Assembly: GCA_021234155.1 (NCBI GenBank)
Contig: JAJEKV010000001.1
Coordinates: 35,884,826 to 35,948,825 of the forward strand
From: Isoetes taiwanensis
Taxonomy: Eukaryota > Streptophyta > Lycopodiopsida > Isoetales > Isoetaceae
Reading direction: 5' to 3'
Length of the DNA stretch: 64,000 nt
Shown here: positions 1 through 11,629 of the stretch, one piece after another
Numbering within the stretch: position 1 is the stretch's first letter
How the letters are laid out: each line of letters opens with the position of its first letter
The notes under the pieces: generated by a model
Seen by the model: the letters and a program-made list of their open reading frames with translations, nothing else
The model's database searches: none
What the model was told of the DNA's origin: nothing
Position numbers and translations under genes: made by a program

Positions 1-758
1 TGTCATCAACTCAACTTACTATAGAAGACTAGGATAGCATTCAATTTCAAATGTCATCATACTACAGAGGACTAGGATATTTTTAAGGCAAAATTTTGAA
101 GCCCTCGTATCTGATTTACGAACAAACAATTTTGTAAAACTCGAAAGGATGGAAAAAAACTTCAGCTTTATAAAGGCCAACAACTAGCATGAAAATGTGA
201 ACTATACTAGTAGCCATGCTCACGGATCTACAAAGTTACAATTTGCCAAAGGTTAAAGCTAAACAAATCACCAAGCACGTCAGCCCACTTGAAGTAATCC
301 ACTAAGGTAACTTAAAATGAGAATCATGGGCACAAGTCAACAAATCCGGAAGCTAAAATAGCATACGCGAACTCTTATACTCAAGCAACAACAAACTCTT
401 GGTACTTAACAAGACTACTTTGCACCACAAACTAAACTTATACATAAGAACCAATTTCGATAAAGAAACAAAATCTCCTAAATAGTCTATGTAATTTCAA
501 CTTCAACAATAATTTAGAAAGTCCCATTTGCTAAAAACGTTGAATCACTTCCAATACCAACATAGTAGAACATACTATGAGACATTCAATAACATTCAAG
601 TCAATTCTAATCTCACACGAAAATATACATTGCAATCTAAAGTCTCAAAATGACAGTAGAAACTTACCTCAAAAGTGAAAGTCAAATGCAATTAACCAAT
701 CTCAAGCTCCAACCCAACATCAAAATCCAAACAAAGGTCGACCCAAAACTATATATTT

Positions 759-1030
759 GAAATGCAGAAAGAACACAGCGAACTCTTCCTCCGAAATGCA
801 GAAAGAACACAACAAACTATTTCATAACTTAAATGGAAAAGGCTAAGAAACAAGAGCACAGCTCTAACTAGAAAATTTCCTGGTGACCTGCAGATACCAA
901 TTGAAAACTAAAAGTACAAGGGTCAATCAATTACTATGAACTATGACTACAGAAAACTAAAGGTACAAGAGAACTAACTAATATGAACTACGACTACCAA
1001 TTGAAATGAAAGGCACAAAGAAAAACTAAT
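759..1030. repeat. Short local duplications
   Basis: A segment beginning GAAATGCAGAAAGAACACA occurs near 759 and again near 793. A second, looser duplication lies at about 900-1030, where blocks containing AACTAAAGTACAAG and TATGAACTAYGACTAC recur at roughly 50 bp spacing. They look like tandem duplications from replication slippage. Confidence 0.55.
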
Positions 1031-1521
1031 CTTAGGCATACTGGTCTAAAGCATCCACAAAGAGTCTCACTTCAATCTATACAATGTCCATCATGTATGA
1101 TAAGTAGCAAGGTTAAGTACACTATTAGGCTCTTTCATATGAAAGCTTGCTAGGGGAGCCAAATTAACTGCGGCTCACTCTGAATTCTAGCTGCAATGCT
1201 AGTGATAGGCATTCCAGGCTTAGCAACAATCATAGGCATTAAAGCGCTTCTGCCAACGTATAGACCAGCTGAAAATTGCAGCACAATATGCATGGCAACT
1301 GTCTAAACATGTGGCACACATATCCAGCCAACTAATGCAGCTACATTAATTCATCAGAAGATTATTGCGATGCTTTCATCTTTGAAACATTTAAACAAAA
1401 TGTACAAGCCTAGGTATTTAAAATACATGCTAGAAAGGATTCAAAGTTTGAATAGATAGATTGATATCAAGAGGGTAAAATCACATCAGGAGTTTTTCAA
1501 AGATATATATAACATAGACAG

Positions 1522-1745
1522 CTCTAGAAATGATGCAGCCAAAACTGACCATAATAACTTCAATATCATATTCGGACGAACTTACAAGGGAGACTTAACC
1601 TGTGCACCAACATGCAGTAGTAGGATGTAGAAAACCACAAACATGTCTCCTCTCTAGAAATGATGCAGCCAAAACTGACCAGCAAATTCAGACGAACTTA
1701 CAGAGGAGACTCATCCTGTGCACCAAAACCACAAACAGGTCTCCT
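1522..1745. repeat. Direct repeat, about 130 bp period
   Basis: The block CTCTAGAAATGATGCAGCCA starts near 1522 and again near 1652. The downstream parts (CGAACTTACA, GGAGACT, CCTGTGCACCAA) are repeated in the same order. The second unit is shortened by internal deletions. No coding or transposon hallmark is seen. Confidence 0.7.
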
Positions 1746-2649
1746 CGTTTTCTTAACAGATAGAATACTTTGGCAATGCAATCACTCCATCCAAATGTGA
1801 ATGTAACTAAACAGGTCTGGATCATGTAAACTATGAAAAAGATTGTCTTCACCAGAGAAGCCCTGAATTAAAATCTTATAGAAAAAATGTTAGCATACTA
1901 AAACACAGGTGTATGTTCTGATCCCTTGTCTCCTTACACAGATTTTTGCCACTATAAAAAGTAAGTTAGGACAAACATTAGAGACACGGCTGTAGTGGCT
2001 GTTGTGAAGAGAAGTCGGCCAACATACCCTAGCTATGAACCTCGTAAGAGAACGAAATGCAAAGGGAGGTACAGAGTTACACTTATGGAAACAAAGGAAG
2101 AGAATATAGGACGCTAAAAAACAAGATGAGCTTAACTCAAGGAAAAGAAAACAGCCAAATCAAATGAATCTGGCAGAAATTTTTGAAAAGTTACAAACGC
2201 AAACAACTGCTCCAGACTGCCAAACTTCTCCCTCGATCTTATATTTGACATGTACCTTACTGAACAATAACGAAGGCAGAAGAAAATTATGCTAAAAAGC
2301 AGTCTGATGGAAAGCCAGTTCCATTTTGGGAAAAAAACTGAGATGTTGTGTTTTCATGTTTTCTAAAAAATAAAAAAGCAAAACGCGGCTGCGCTTTGTA
2401 TCGAACAAAAAAAATTGATTTTTTTTGTTTTGGTGTGTTATGGGATTTGTGCATTTTTTGTGTTATGTGTGTGTGTGTGTGTGTGTTTTTTTTTTTTGGT
2501 GTATTATGTGATATGTTTTATTTAATAGTTTATATGTTATTCATGAACTTGCCCATGATTTTTGAATTTTTAGTTTTTTGCTCCAAACCAAAAAACAACA
2601 TCCATATAACAATTACGAATATATAAAGATAATCACATAGTCCCCCTCA

Positions 2650-2876
2650 AAAAAAAAAAAAAGGGAAAAGGAAAAAGGAAAAGAAAAAAAAAAAAAGAAA
2701 AAGAAAAAGAAAAAAAAAAAAAAGAAAAAAAAAAAGAAAAAAAAAAAAAAAGAAAAAGAAAAGAAAAAAAAAGAAAAAAAAAAAAAAAAAAAAATAAAAA
2801 GAAAAACAAAAATAAAAATAAAAAGAAAAAGAAAAAGAAAAAGAAAAAGAAAAAGAAAAAGAAAAAGAAAAAGAAA

Positions 2877-2908
<32 letters not shown>

Positions 2909-3158
2909 AAAAAAAAAAAAAAGAAAAAGAAAAAGAAGAAGAAAAAGAAGAAGAAAAAGAAGAAGAAAAGGAAGAAGAAAAGGAAGAAGAAAAGGAAGAA
3001 GAAAAGGAAGAAGAAAAGGAAGAAGAAAAGGAAGAAGAAAAGGAAGAAGAAAAAGAAGAAGAAAAAGAAGAAGAAAAAGAAAAAGAAAAAGAAAAAGAAA
3101 AAGAAAAAGAAAAAGAAAAAGAAAAAGAAAAAGAAAAAGAAAAAGAAAAAGAAAAAGG
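2650..3158. repeat. Purine microsatellite, (GAAAAA)n and (GAAGAAGAAAAG)n
   Basis: About 500 bp have only A and G on the plus strand, apart from a few T and C near 2795-2820. Composition changes in blocks: irregular A-runs, then regular GAAAAA hexamers, then a higher-order block with GAAGAAGAAAAG units at about 2935-3075, then GAAAAA again. The minus strand reads as a spurious Ser/Phe protein. Such homopurine tracts can form triplexes. The higher-order block implies unit-wise expansion. Confidence 0.95.
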
Positions 3159-3319
3159 TCTCACATCATAGCCGGGCCAAAGTATATCCAATGTTCATCA
3201 CCTAAAGCTAGCATCTATTTTCTAAATTTAGTTCTAAGAGATATCAGGACTCTTGGACACATGTTTTCACATTCATAATAAGAAATGTTCATCGATCTAT
3301 ATGTTCCACTTCTTCAACC

Positions 3320-3849
3320 TTACAACAACTCACTGGAACGAAGAAGTCTATAACGGTTATGAACAAAGCAACCTCCTACCAAGGATTCTTTAGACACTAT
3401 AAAGAAATGTTCATTACTACCATATCCCAAATTCTTTTGCTTGCCGATACAACTTGAACTTCCTTTGAAGATCTTCGTAAGACAACAAAGTGCCTTGAGG
3501 ATACCAATCATCAACACATGTCACTCCCACCGACAACCATTTCCTATGCTTCATCATGATCACTAGTAAAAGCAAAGGTTTCGGCTCATTATTAGTTGCT
3601 ATTTCTAGCCACCAAATGTACATTGTGACTGAATGACAATATTCAACGTTTTAACTGCCATAAATCTTTAATTGCCTCACACACCTTAAGTAATCCTTTA
3701 AAAAAAGGAGAATCTTTCGAATACGATTTCAACTTATAGAACATCACTCGTGGCATATCTACTTGCACAGAAGTCTTATTACAAGGGACGCAGCGGATCA
3801 ATGATTGATATATCAACTGTAGACCAAAAGATTTTATGTTTCCATTCAA
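3320..3849 (-). pseudogene. Possible LINE ORF2 C-terminal remnant
   Basis: Three short minus-strand reading frames in mixed phases resemble the region after the reverse transcriptase in plant LINEs. They include a segment MPRVMFYKLKSYSKDSPFFK and a segment ending LLSYEDLQRKFKLYRQAKEF. The phrase with LSYEDLQRKF followed by a tyrosine-rich stretch recalls the LINE motif near the terminal zinc region. No reverse transcriptase or endonuclease motif is nearby, and the frames are interrupted by stops. The identification rests on short motifs; a captured gene fragment is possible. Confidence 0.3.
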
Positions 3850-3903
3850 TACCTACCAAATGAACTTGCCCACTGGAATATCATCTCGAGTCCACCGTGA
3901 TCC

Positions 3904-4326
3904 TTGGAAATGCAACATTTATACCAAGCAACCTTTATATCACCACTGTCTTTATTTCCCACTTATATCAATGACTGCCTAGCAGCCAAGAATAGCTGCC
4001 TTGCAATGTCTGTACCACGCCGTGCAGATTCTGAAACAAGTGACAAAATCAGCCAGCGAGATCTTGGAAAGGTATTAGGTGTTCACCCAAGAAACCTGCA
4101 AAAGGCAAAGAAAAAGAGGGAAGAGATCGATTACAATGGTGGGAAATGGGTTTCTTACAAGAGGGCTAAAAGATTCGATGCAATTTCAGATGAACATATA
4201 GAAAAGATTCAAAATTTTTGGATTGAGAACACCAGAGTGTCTCCTGACACAAAGGATGTTAGAACTAGAAGATTGGAGAGAAATGTAAGAGAAGAACATG
4301 CTGCCCACTATCTGGAGGAATCACAG
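3904..4326 (+). CDS. Exon with helix-turn-helix-like segment, unknown protein
   Basis: An open frame of about 140 codons ends at a consensus-like donor (CAG then GTTAGT at 4326/4327). A segment ISQRDLGKVLGVHPRNLQKA resembles a helix-turn-helix, and is followed by a basic run (KKKREE) and a segment FWIENTRVSPDTKDVRTRR. That style of sequence is typical of repeated, transposon-like genes in seed-free plants, but I cannot name the family. No ATG clearly fixes the start, and I cannot place a second exon. It is most likely one exon of a transposon-derived or captured gene. Confidence 0.35.
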
Positions 4327-4743
4327 GTTAGTTTATTTCTGTTATTCATGTTTTCTTAGTTATGGTGCTTAGTGTGGTGGTGCATGTGGTGGTTATTGTG
4401 TTGTACAGTGATTGTGGTGTACTGTATGCAGCATGTGAATTGTGTGTAGTTGACTCTAGTCTGAAATGCAATATTTAATGTTTGGAATATTAGAACATGA
4501 CAGAATTGAGTATTCCTTTACTGGGTGTGTGTACAGTCTAAAAATATTTGAGAATGATAGATAACTAACTGATCCTAAGAAGTACAAGTTTTTGTTGAAT
4601 AAAGACAAATTTTTGTCAGATTCAAGCACAGCTCTGTTGGAAAGTATAATATATTAAAAAAAGGATCTTACAAAATTTGGCTTTACAAAATTTGGCTTTC
4701 CATTGAAAGCTCTGTACCCGAGAACTAAATTTACATGCATTTC

Positions 4744-5301
4744 CTAAGCAGAAGGAAATGCTGGTATGACTGGCTCGAGAACTGGTGCATCCAAAATTAT
4801 TGTTTTATGCACTAAAGCATCTAAGCTTTCTGCAGTCATCCCAGAATTTAACAGGATGAGGTTTGCCAGTGCTTCCTGCATCCCCTGGTGGTAAGAACAC
4901 AACCCCGCCCGATAATTTCCAAGGTCGACATTTCGGAGCGGGCAAGTGACAGAGAACAAATAAACCAGCTGCCTTTGCAGCAGCATGTAACATAAGGTCA
5001 TGGACCTTGTCTAAGAGCTCACTTCCTGTCAATCTGACCCCAAGCATAGCCATTGAAGGCCCAGCATCCAGTTTGCTGTATGGCTTTAGGGTGGATTGGA
5101 AATCAGCAAAGAAGGTGGATTTACGCATTTCCACCTTCAGAGATTGGTCATGAGCCCTATTTAACATATGCCGAATGCCCTCCTCGCTCACCCGGGGTAG
5201 GCCATAGTGATCTCTGAACATCCCTACCATTGCCGGAATGAACTTGTTCGAATTGAGAATGAAACGCCAAAAATCAGACGCAAGAACAGGATTTAAGACC
5301 C
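4744..5301 (-). pseudogene. Unknown protein remnant with one frameshift
   Basis: Minus-strand coding sequence runs from about 5301 (FWVLNPVLASDFWRFILNSN) through 5230 (MVGMFRDHYGLPRVSEEGIR), in one frame to about 4960. It then continues in a second frame (LGNYRAGLCSYHQGMQEALA) to a stop at 4744. The amino acid composition is protein-like through both frames, so a single frameshift near 4940-4990 is likely. I do not recognise the family. It lies just upstream of a gypsy LTR and may be a transposon-carried or captured fragment. Confidence 0.35.
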
Positions 5302-5485
5302 AGAACCTTTTCTAATGATTAGAAGAGGAATGTAATTATTATCAGGGTGTACGAATTTCAGAAATGTTTATGAGAGCAGGCTAGGCAGATTTTTTATGTC
5401 AGACGAAATAGGATAAAAGTGATGTGATGTGAAATTTCTCATTTTGGATAACTCCTGCAAAATGTTTTCTGATGCTAATAAAATG
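5302..5485. other. Short spacer before the element A LTR
   Basis: AT-rich spacer with no gene. It ends at GAATA (5486-5490), the five bases before the LTR start. Those bases should be the target duplication of element A, but its other copy was not found. Confidence 0.4.
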
Positions 5486-6455
5486 GAATATGTGACGTTC
5501 CAGCATAACATACGATATGAATACGTATATTATACTGACACGTCACTAGTACATGTCGACTCAGACGACATGTACACGGCGACCGTAAAGGGTAGTACCC
5601 TAGGGTATGACCTTGTGAACCATTATATTGCACACGTTAAAGCAACATGTGAATATAATCCCTTTTTGCCACGTGGCAATGACCCATTGACCAAAAAGGG
5701 ACCAGCCCTAAATGCGTGGAGATAAAGGGGCATAAACCCTAAAAGGGAAACCCTTTCAGTTTTCAGCCCCTGAGTCTCGGATTGGAGCAGCAGAGGACGA
5801 TTTCGCGAAGCGAAGCGGAGAAGTCGGATTTCCTAGGTTGCAGCTCGATCCAAGATCAGCGGACCCGGAGATCAGCAAAGATGGGCTTTCGGGGAGTGGG
5901 AACCGCCAAGATGCGGGTGAGCAGATTGATTCGATAGGTAGATCCGAATTATCAGGCCCTTTCAATGGGTTTAGCATTCATTCTTAGCTATAGGCTTACC
6001 CTACTGACCTAAGAATGATAGACACTAACAAAGGAACCTAACCATGTATGATTAGGTAGATTAGAATAGATGTATTCTATTATTTTCAGTTCTGTTGTGA
6101 TGATGTTTTGACATTCTATGCGCCACTCTTGTGTATTGGGAAGGGGGGTAGAGACCCAGAGCCCAAGTAGTTGTATGATCATAGTTTTAGCCCATTAATT
6201 CCCAATTAATGCGGCCTGTGCATAAGAGCCCGCCTGGCTGTGGGTGGCGGAGCTAGACCGGCTGACAAGGAAGGGCTTGTCTGATCACAGTTGATCCCTC
6301 TGGTGCGTAACGACGGCCGGGGAACATTGTGGGCTAGGCCTAATACCCTGGCACTGCGTGAGGGCAGGGTATGGGCTCGACACCTCTTGGGTGATGCGTC
6401 ATCTTCTAGGGGTTCAAGTCGTATACGAGCAGTGGCTCTCTAGCTCGCCTGTGAT

Positions 6456-6908
6456 TGTTAGAATTTGAAGATAATGTATTCAATAAACTGATACTCAATA
6501 CACTGACAACAAGATCAATCAGGCGCTCAAACAATCTCCTGCTTCATATCTCGACCTGCAAGCCCACCTGTCTATGCCTTACTCCAGTATTTATCTCCAT
6601 ATTTACCTTCCAATAATCTGGGTGCATCCACTTGTCAAATTGTTCATCCCCTTCAAATAGAAAGTTCTCCAACTTGCCTAAAAATCAGGAGTGGATAGAC
6701 TTGCCTTCCTTAAAATTCGGCCCTAGTTGACTTTGACTTTGACTGGTCAACGCAAACCCTAAGTGGCGGGCAGGGGGTGTCTGTGTGTTTCTAGCGAGCC
6801 CAGCAACACCCGGGTAGGGGGTGCCCGCCACTTTTGACTTTGACTTTGACTTTGACCTACTGCCACTGCTTCTCATAGGTCTCCCAAATAACATGACACC
6901 ATTTAACA
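6456..6908 (-). repeat. Copia 3' LTR (453 bp)
   Basis: It starts TGTTAGAATTTG and ends CATTTAACA. It carries four TTTGAC hexamers, against twelve in the partner LTR, and has a three-base difference near 6611. Otherwise the pair looks almost identical by eye, so the insertion is relatively young. A purine-rich tract on the minus strand (GAAGGGAAAG, 6909-6918) directly adjoins it and fits the polypurine tract. Confidence 0.9.
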
Positions 6909-6998
6909 CTTTCCCTTCATGTTATTTTTCCTTGCAACTGATCATATGTCTCGATCCTACTAAATTTTAACTCTGCCAAAGCCTTTGTCAAAATATCG

Positions 6999-7602
6999 CT
7001 AACCGCATTTCCGGGTTTGAACATATTGCAGTTCAATGATTCTTTTCTTCACTAAATCCCTTATGAAATGCATCTCCAGCTCGATATGCTTGGTCCTTTC
7101 ATGTTGTATTGGATTTTTCGTCATTCCTATGCAACTGAGACTGTCAGAAAGCAATTTCAAAGGTTTTCTTTGCTCTATACCTATTTCTTGTAGCAACCTT
7201 TCACTCCATACTATTTCCTTAGCAGCAAGGGTTGTAAATGTGATATTCTCGCTTCTGCAGATGACAAGTTATTATTGCTTTTGCTTCCCCGCATTTCCAT
7301 GAGATGGGCCCTCCTCCTAGCATGCAAATAATTCACGAAGTTGATTTTCTTTCATCAGGGTCTCCACCCCAATCTGAATCACAGTATGATAGCAACTCCA
7401 TGTTATCAGAATTAAATTGTATCCCATAATCTACAGTTCCTTTCAAATATCTTAGAACCCTCTTAGCTGCCTGCCAGTGCTCCTTTCCAAAGTTATGACA
7501 GTATCTACTTAGAATATTGACTGCAAATGAAATATCGGGTCTTGTGCAGCTAGATAAATATAGTAAGCAGCCAACTAACTCTTGATATGGAATGTTTTCC
7601 AT
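6999..7602 (-). pseudogene. Copia RNase H region
   Basis: Minus-strand frames 7333-7602 and 6999-7196 give the copia RNase H domain. Visible parts are YLSSCTRPDISFAVNILSRY, AAKRVLRYLKGT, SYCDSDWGGD (catalytic aspartate context) and, after an interruption of about 140 bp, SDSLSCIGMTKNP with HERTKHIELEMHFIRD. The segment between them lacks the usual S-G-Y-x-F region, so part of the domain is deleted or out of frame. Confidence 0.85.
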
Positions 7603-8758
7603 TTTCGACTGTCATCATTCAAATTCAAGGTTAGTTTGTTACCTGGAACCATGGGAGTTTTTACCACCTTACAATCTTCCATATTGAATCTTTTGAGCAT
7701 GCCTGCAATATTCTCACCTTGTGTCAAAGTAAGAACCTGTTTGTCTCTATCTCTGAAGACTTCAATTCCTAAAAACTTTTTAAGTTCGCCCAAGTCTGTC
7801 ATTTTAAACCGATTCTTGAGAATGTCTTTGCATTTTTGTAGCACATCAAGATTGCTACTAACCATCACATTGTCATCCACATATAATGCAATATAGCATA
7901 CTTCATTCCCATCCTTAAATAAATAAATATTTCCATCATCCTTTAGTTTTATAAAACCTTGTTCCCTTAAATATGAGTCCATGCAAATATACCATTGTCT
8001 TGGTGGACTGCCTCTCAGCCCATATACTGACCTTTTTAAGTTTCCACACTTTATCTTTCCCTTGCTCAAAGCCGGGGAGGTTGCATCATAAAGATATCCT
8101 CCTCCAAGTCAAGATTCAAGAAAGCGGTAGAGACATCCATATGATGTACCTCAAAATTCTTTGCATTTGCTACTGCTAACAACATCCTGATACTTGTCAT
8201 TTTTACTATAGGGGAAAAAGTTTCCTCATAGTTAATTCCCTTCTTCTGTGTATATCCCTGTGCTACTAATTGAGCTTTATACTTAATTGAGTGAGGTTGT
8301 ACTCCTCGCTTGATTTTAAATATCCATTTACACCCCATTGCATGTCTACCTTCAGGTAAGTTTACAAGCTCATACGTCCCTGTTCTCTTAAATGCATCCA
8401 GCTCATCATTCATGGCAATTTTCCATTCTTTTGCATCAACCACACTTATAGCTTCTCTATAAGATTTTGGTACTTCAGTATCCAGCAAGGCAAGGATTTC
8501 AATAAGGTTTACACCTGCTGCTTCACTTTGTATTCTCCTACTTCTACCTGTGTTATCTCTTCCAAATCTTTCATGATCAACATTAGCCTCTTGTTGCAAG
8601 ATCTGAGCTGCAGTTCTTCTACCAGCCTTTGGCTGTGTTACCTCCTTTTCTATAGTATCCGCCACACTATCTGAAGCGTCTTCAGCACCAACTTGTTGAG
8701 AGGAGTGTTTGTTGGCATCCTGCTCATCATCATCATCATCAATAAAGTTCGTATTCAA
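7575..8758 (-). pseudogene. Copia reverse transcriptase
   Basis: Two overlapping minus-strand frames (8066-8758 and 7575-8069) encode the RVT_2-type reverse transcriptase. Landmarks in order are KEWKIAMNDELDAFKRTGTY, GCKWIFKIKRG, KAQLVAQGYTQKKGINYEET, FSPIVKMTSIRMLLAVA, VHHMDVSTAFLNLDLEEDIF, LKRSVYGLRGSPPRQWY and the active-site box YVDDNVMV. A frame change near 8066-8069 separates the two parts. The normal palm motif YVDDM reads YVDDN here. Confidence 0.9.
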
Positions 8759-8761
8759 TTT

Positions 8762-9760
8762 CTAAACTTCCTTTTCTTTAGGATTAACAGAGAAAAACTT
8801 TATGTTTTTATAAGATTGAGATTCATCAAACGTCACATCTCTACTGATCAAAATCTTTTTCCTTTGTGGATCAAATAATCGGTATGCCTTGGATTCTTGA
8901 TCATATCCTACAAGAAAGGCTATTCTTGCTCGATCATCTAACTTTAACCTTTGTTGCTTTGGTACATGAACAAAGCTTAGACAACCAAAAACTCTCAGTG
9001 TCTCATAGTTTGGTTTAACTCCTGACCATAGCTCATCTGGGATCATTCCACTGACAGCTCTATTTGGTAACATATTCTCGAACTTTCATGCTGTTAAGAC
9101 GACTTCCTCCCACAAATAATTGGGTAGCCCCTGTGTTTTATCATAGCTCGACAAAGATTTAAAATTGTCCTATTTTTCCTTTCAGTAATGCCATTAGTTT
9201 GTGGAGAAAAACTACATGTAAACTGTCTCTTTATTCCCCTTACCTTGCAAAACTTGATAAACTCAGATGACATGAACTCTCCACCATGGTCAGATCGAAT
9301 ACATTTCACTTTTTTTCCTGTTTCTAATTCCACTTCTGCAGCAAACATTTTATAAGCCTCAAAGGCTTGATCTTTAGTTGCATGTTGTCTTTCTACTAAA
9401 GTCATCAATAAAGGTAATGAAATACCTTTTTCCTGATATTCCTCTAACATTAAGAGGGCCACAGAGATCTGTATGCACTAGCTCCAACACCCCTTTGGTT
9501 TTTCTCTTTGCCCTTTTAAAAGGCAATCTTGCATGTTTTCCTAGCATGCAACCTAGGCAGATTCTTGGCTCATCAACTTCATTTTTTGCTTTGATTATTT
9601 TTTGTTTAATCATAGTATCTATGATGCTATGATTAACATGACATAACCTCGGATGCCAAGTGTCCATATCGGAATCATAAATGAGAATTAACACTGGGCA
9701 AACAACCACTATCCAATGCAAACAAATTACCAAATCTTCTTCCAAGAAATTTGATCTCAT
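8762..9760 (-). pseudogene. Copia integrase region
   Basis: Frames 9374-9760, 9094-9462 and 8762-9073 give the integrase. The zinc-binding part (HPRLCHVNHSIIDTMIKQ, with CLGCMLGKHARLPF) is followed by the start of the core (ELVHTDLCGPLNV), the central part (IRSDHGGEFMSSEFIKFC, SFSPQTNGITERKNRTI) and the C-terminal copia segment (VFGCLSFVHVPKQQRLKLDD, FLVGYDQESKAYRLFDP). The catalytic D, D and E are visible, but split over different frames. Confidence 0.9.
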
Positions 9761-9817
9761 TATTCAAAAGCACTTTACATTGATACTTGTCAAAAACAAC
9801 AGTGTAATCCATGTCTA

Positions 9818-10486
9818 CTAATCAGGCAAATGTAAATTAAATTCGACTAGTGAAGGTACACACAAAACATCCTTCAAGTTTACTGCTTTCCCTTGAAGGT
9901 CAAACAATTCTAACATTCCCGTGCATTGAACATCTTGCAACTTCCCATTTCCTAACTTGATATGCTTAATTCTTCCTTCTTTTTCCTCCTTGAATAATTT
10001 GGCTGAACTGGTCACGGATTTTTCTGCTCCACTATCTAATATTAACATTTCATCATCATTATTAGATTTTTCTTTTGAAACAACCAAAATGTCATAATTA
10101 CTTACCTCAGCATCTTCATCCTCTTCACTTGATTCTTCTTCAATATCTTGCACCAAATTTACAGCAGACCTTTGTGTATCAGGATTTCTTCCTCGACCTC
10201 TAGAATAATTTCTTCCTCTACTTGGTCTGCCTCTATTCATTTTGCTGCTTGAGCACTTGTTTGCGAAGTGACCTCTGCCTCCACAGTTAAAGCACTCAAC
10301 CTCTTTCAATTTAGGACAACTTATCTTTAAATGCCCTTTTTTGCTTTGGTAAAGGTGAAAACAAGGACCTATTTCACTCTTATCTTTAGCACTTTTTCCG
10401 AAAAAACTTTGCTTTGCCCTTACCTGTATACAACACTTCAACATTATCTTCAATCTCATCATCATACAATATCTTATTTTGTTCAA
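9818..10486 (-). pseudogene. Copia gag zinc knuckle and protease
   Basis: The frame holds a CCHC zinc knuckle (CFNCGGRGHFANKC), an Arg/Gly-rich spacer, an acidic linker and the aspartic protease start LILDSGAEKSVT. That D-S-G-A motif is the copia protease active site (normally LDSGAxxH/S). It overlaps the upstream gag frame by about 100 bp in a different phase, so a frameshift lies between the gag body and the knuckle. Confidence 0.85.
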
Positions 10487-11117
10487 ACTCTGTTCGAATC
10501 ATTTCTTCTGCTGCCTCTCTGGTTTTGGCCACATTCCTAATAAGAGTTGACAACTGCTTGTTCCCCTCAACTGCTCTTGCCACATGCAATAATTTTTGCT
10601 GTTCAGTCAGCAACACCCCAGCACCTTCTAAGTCTGCCACAATGTTATCAAACTTAGAGAAAAACTTTGGTAAGTCATCACCTTCTTTTACCCTTAGCAT
10701 CCTAAGTGCTTTATCAAGAACATCAATCTGAGATGATTTTTTCCTCATAGTTTTTGAGCAGAACTTCCAAATATCACTAGGGGACTTTCCCCTTATCTTC
10801 AAACAAAATTGAAGCCCCAACTTTGCTGGTCAAAATACCATATGCTTCACCTAAGTTTAACAACTTCATCCTTACCACTTTTACTTGAGTCTACTTCACG
10901 GACTCTTCGGAAGTTTCACCGGACTTTCCGGAGGTAGAACTTCTTCTTGCAGCCCACTGAGATCGTGATCTCCACTTGAACTAGTTCCTTGAACTAATTC
11001 CCAGAGCCCTTCATTTTCAAGAACATTTTTTATTTGTTCCTTCCAAATCTGAAAGCCTGGTCCCCCTTCATACACTGCAATAGAGTTCAACAACCCTGCT
11101 CCAAACCTGCTTGACAT
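10386..11117 (-). pseudogene. Copia gag (UBN2-type)
   Basis: The ATG at 11117 (minus) lies directly inside the primer-site side of the internal region and opens with SIAVYEGGPGFQIWKEQIKN, the typical copia gag start. The frame stops at 10896. The body resumes at 10820 with ALRMLRVKEGDDLPKFFSKF, DNIVADLEGAGVLLTEQQKL and ARAVEGNKQLSTLIRNVAK, matching UBN2-type gag. The break near 10820-10896 removes the gag reading frame. Confidence 0.85.
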
Positions 11118-11130
11118 GGCTCTGATACCA
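11118..11130 (-). other. Copia primer binding site (tRNA-iMet)
   Basis: On the minus strand the sequence TGGTATCAGAGCC directly follows the 5' LTR. It is complementary to the 3' end of plant initiator tRNA-Met. Confidence 0.9.
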
Positions 11131-11131
11131 C

Positions 11132-11629
11132 TGTTAGAATTTGAAGATAATGTATTCAATAAACTGATACTCAATACACTGACAACAAGATCAATCAGGC
11201 GCTCAAACAATCTCCTGCTTCATATCTCGACCTGCAAGCCCACCTGTCTATGCCTTACTCCAGTATTTATCTCCATATTTACCTTCCAATTCGGGTGCAT
11301 CCACTTGTCAAATTGTTCATCCCCTTCAAATAGAAAGTTCTCCAACTTGCCTAAAAATCAGGAGTAGATAGACTTGCCTTCCTTAAAATTCGGCCCTAGT
11401 TGACTTTGACTTTGACTGGTCAACGCAAACCCTAAGTGGCGGGCAGGGGGTGCCTGTGTGTTTCTAGCGAGCCCAGCAACACCCGGGTAGGAGGTGCCCG
11501 CCACTTTTGACTTTGACTTTGACTTTGACTTTGACTTTGACTTTGACTTTGACTTTGACTTTGACTTTGACTTTGACCTACTGCCACTGCTTCTCATAGG
11601 TCTCCCAAATAACATGACACCATTTAACA
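11132..11629 (-). repeat. Copia 5' LTR (498 bp) with expanded TTTGAC repeat
   Basis: Same ends as its partner. Its length difference of 45 bp is fully explained by eight extra TTTGAC hexamers (about 11506-11577, twelve units in all) minus three bases elsewhere. The hexamer array has therefore expanded or contracted since insertion. Confidence 0.92.

Larger units (their letters stand above)
1..2640. other. AT-rich non-coding stretch
   Basis: No convincing coding sequence is visible on either strand. The stretch is AT-rich, holds several short local duplications (listed separately) and a (GT)n run near 2467-2487. It could be intergenic DNA or a long intron of a gene lying outside the window; no splice-framed exon supports the latter. 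Confidence 0.5.
6456..11629 (-). mobile_element. Ty1/copia LTR retrotransposon, degenerate, nested
   Basis: A complete copia element of about 5.2 kb in minus orientation, inserted into the LTR of gypsy element A. It is bounded by LTRs starting TGTTAG and ending TTTAACA and by identical five-base duplications GTGAT (6451-6455 and 11630-11634). Domain order on the minus strand is gag, zinc knuckle and protease, integrase, reverse transcriptase, RNase H, the order diagnostic of Ty1/copia. Several frame breaks separate these domains, so it cannot act autonomously. The LTR ends and target duplication are well preserved. Confidence 0.95.

Noticed and set aside
2613-3191. Open frame of 192 codons rich in Ser and Phe
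   Set aside because: It is only the minus-strand reading of the purine microsatellite.
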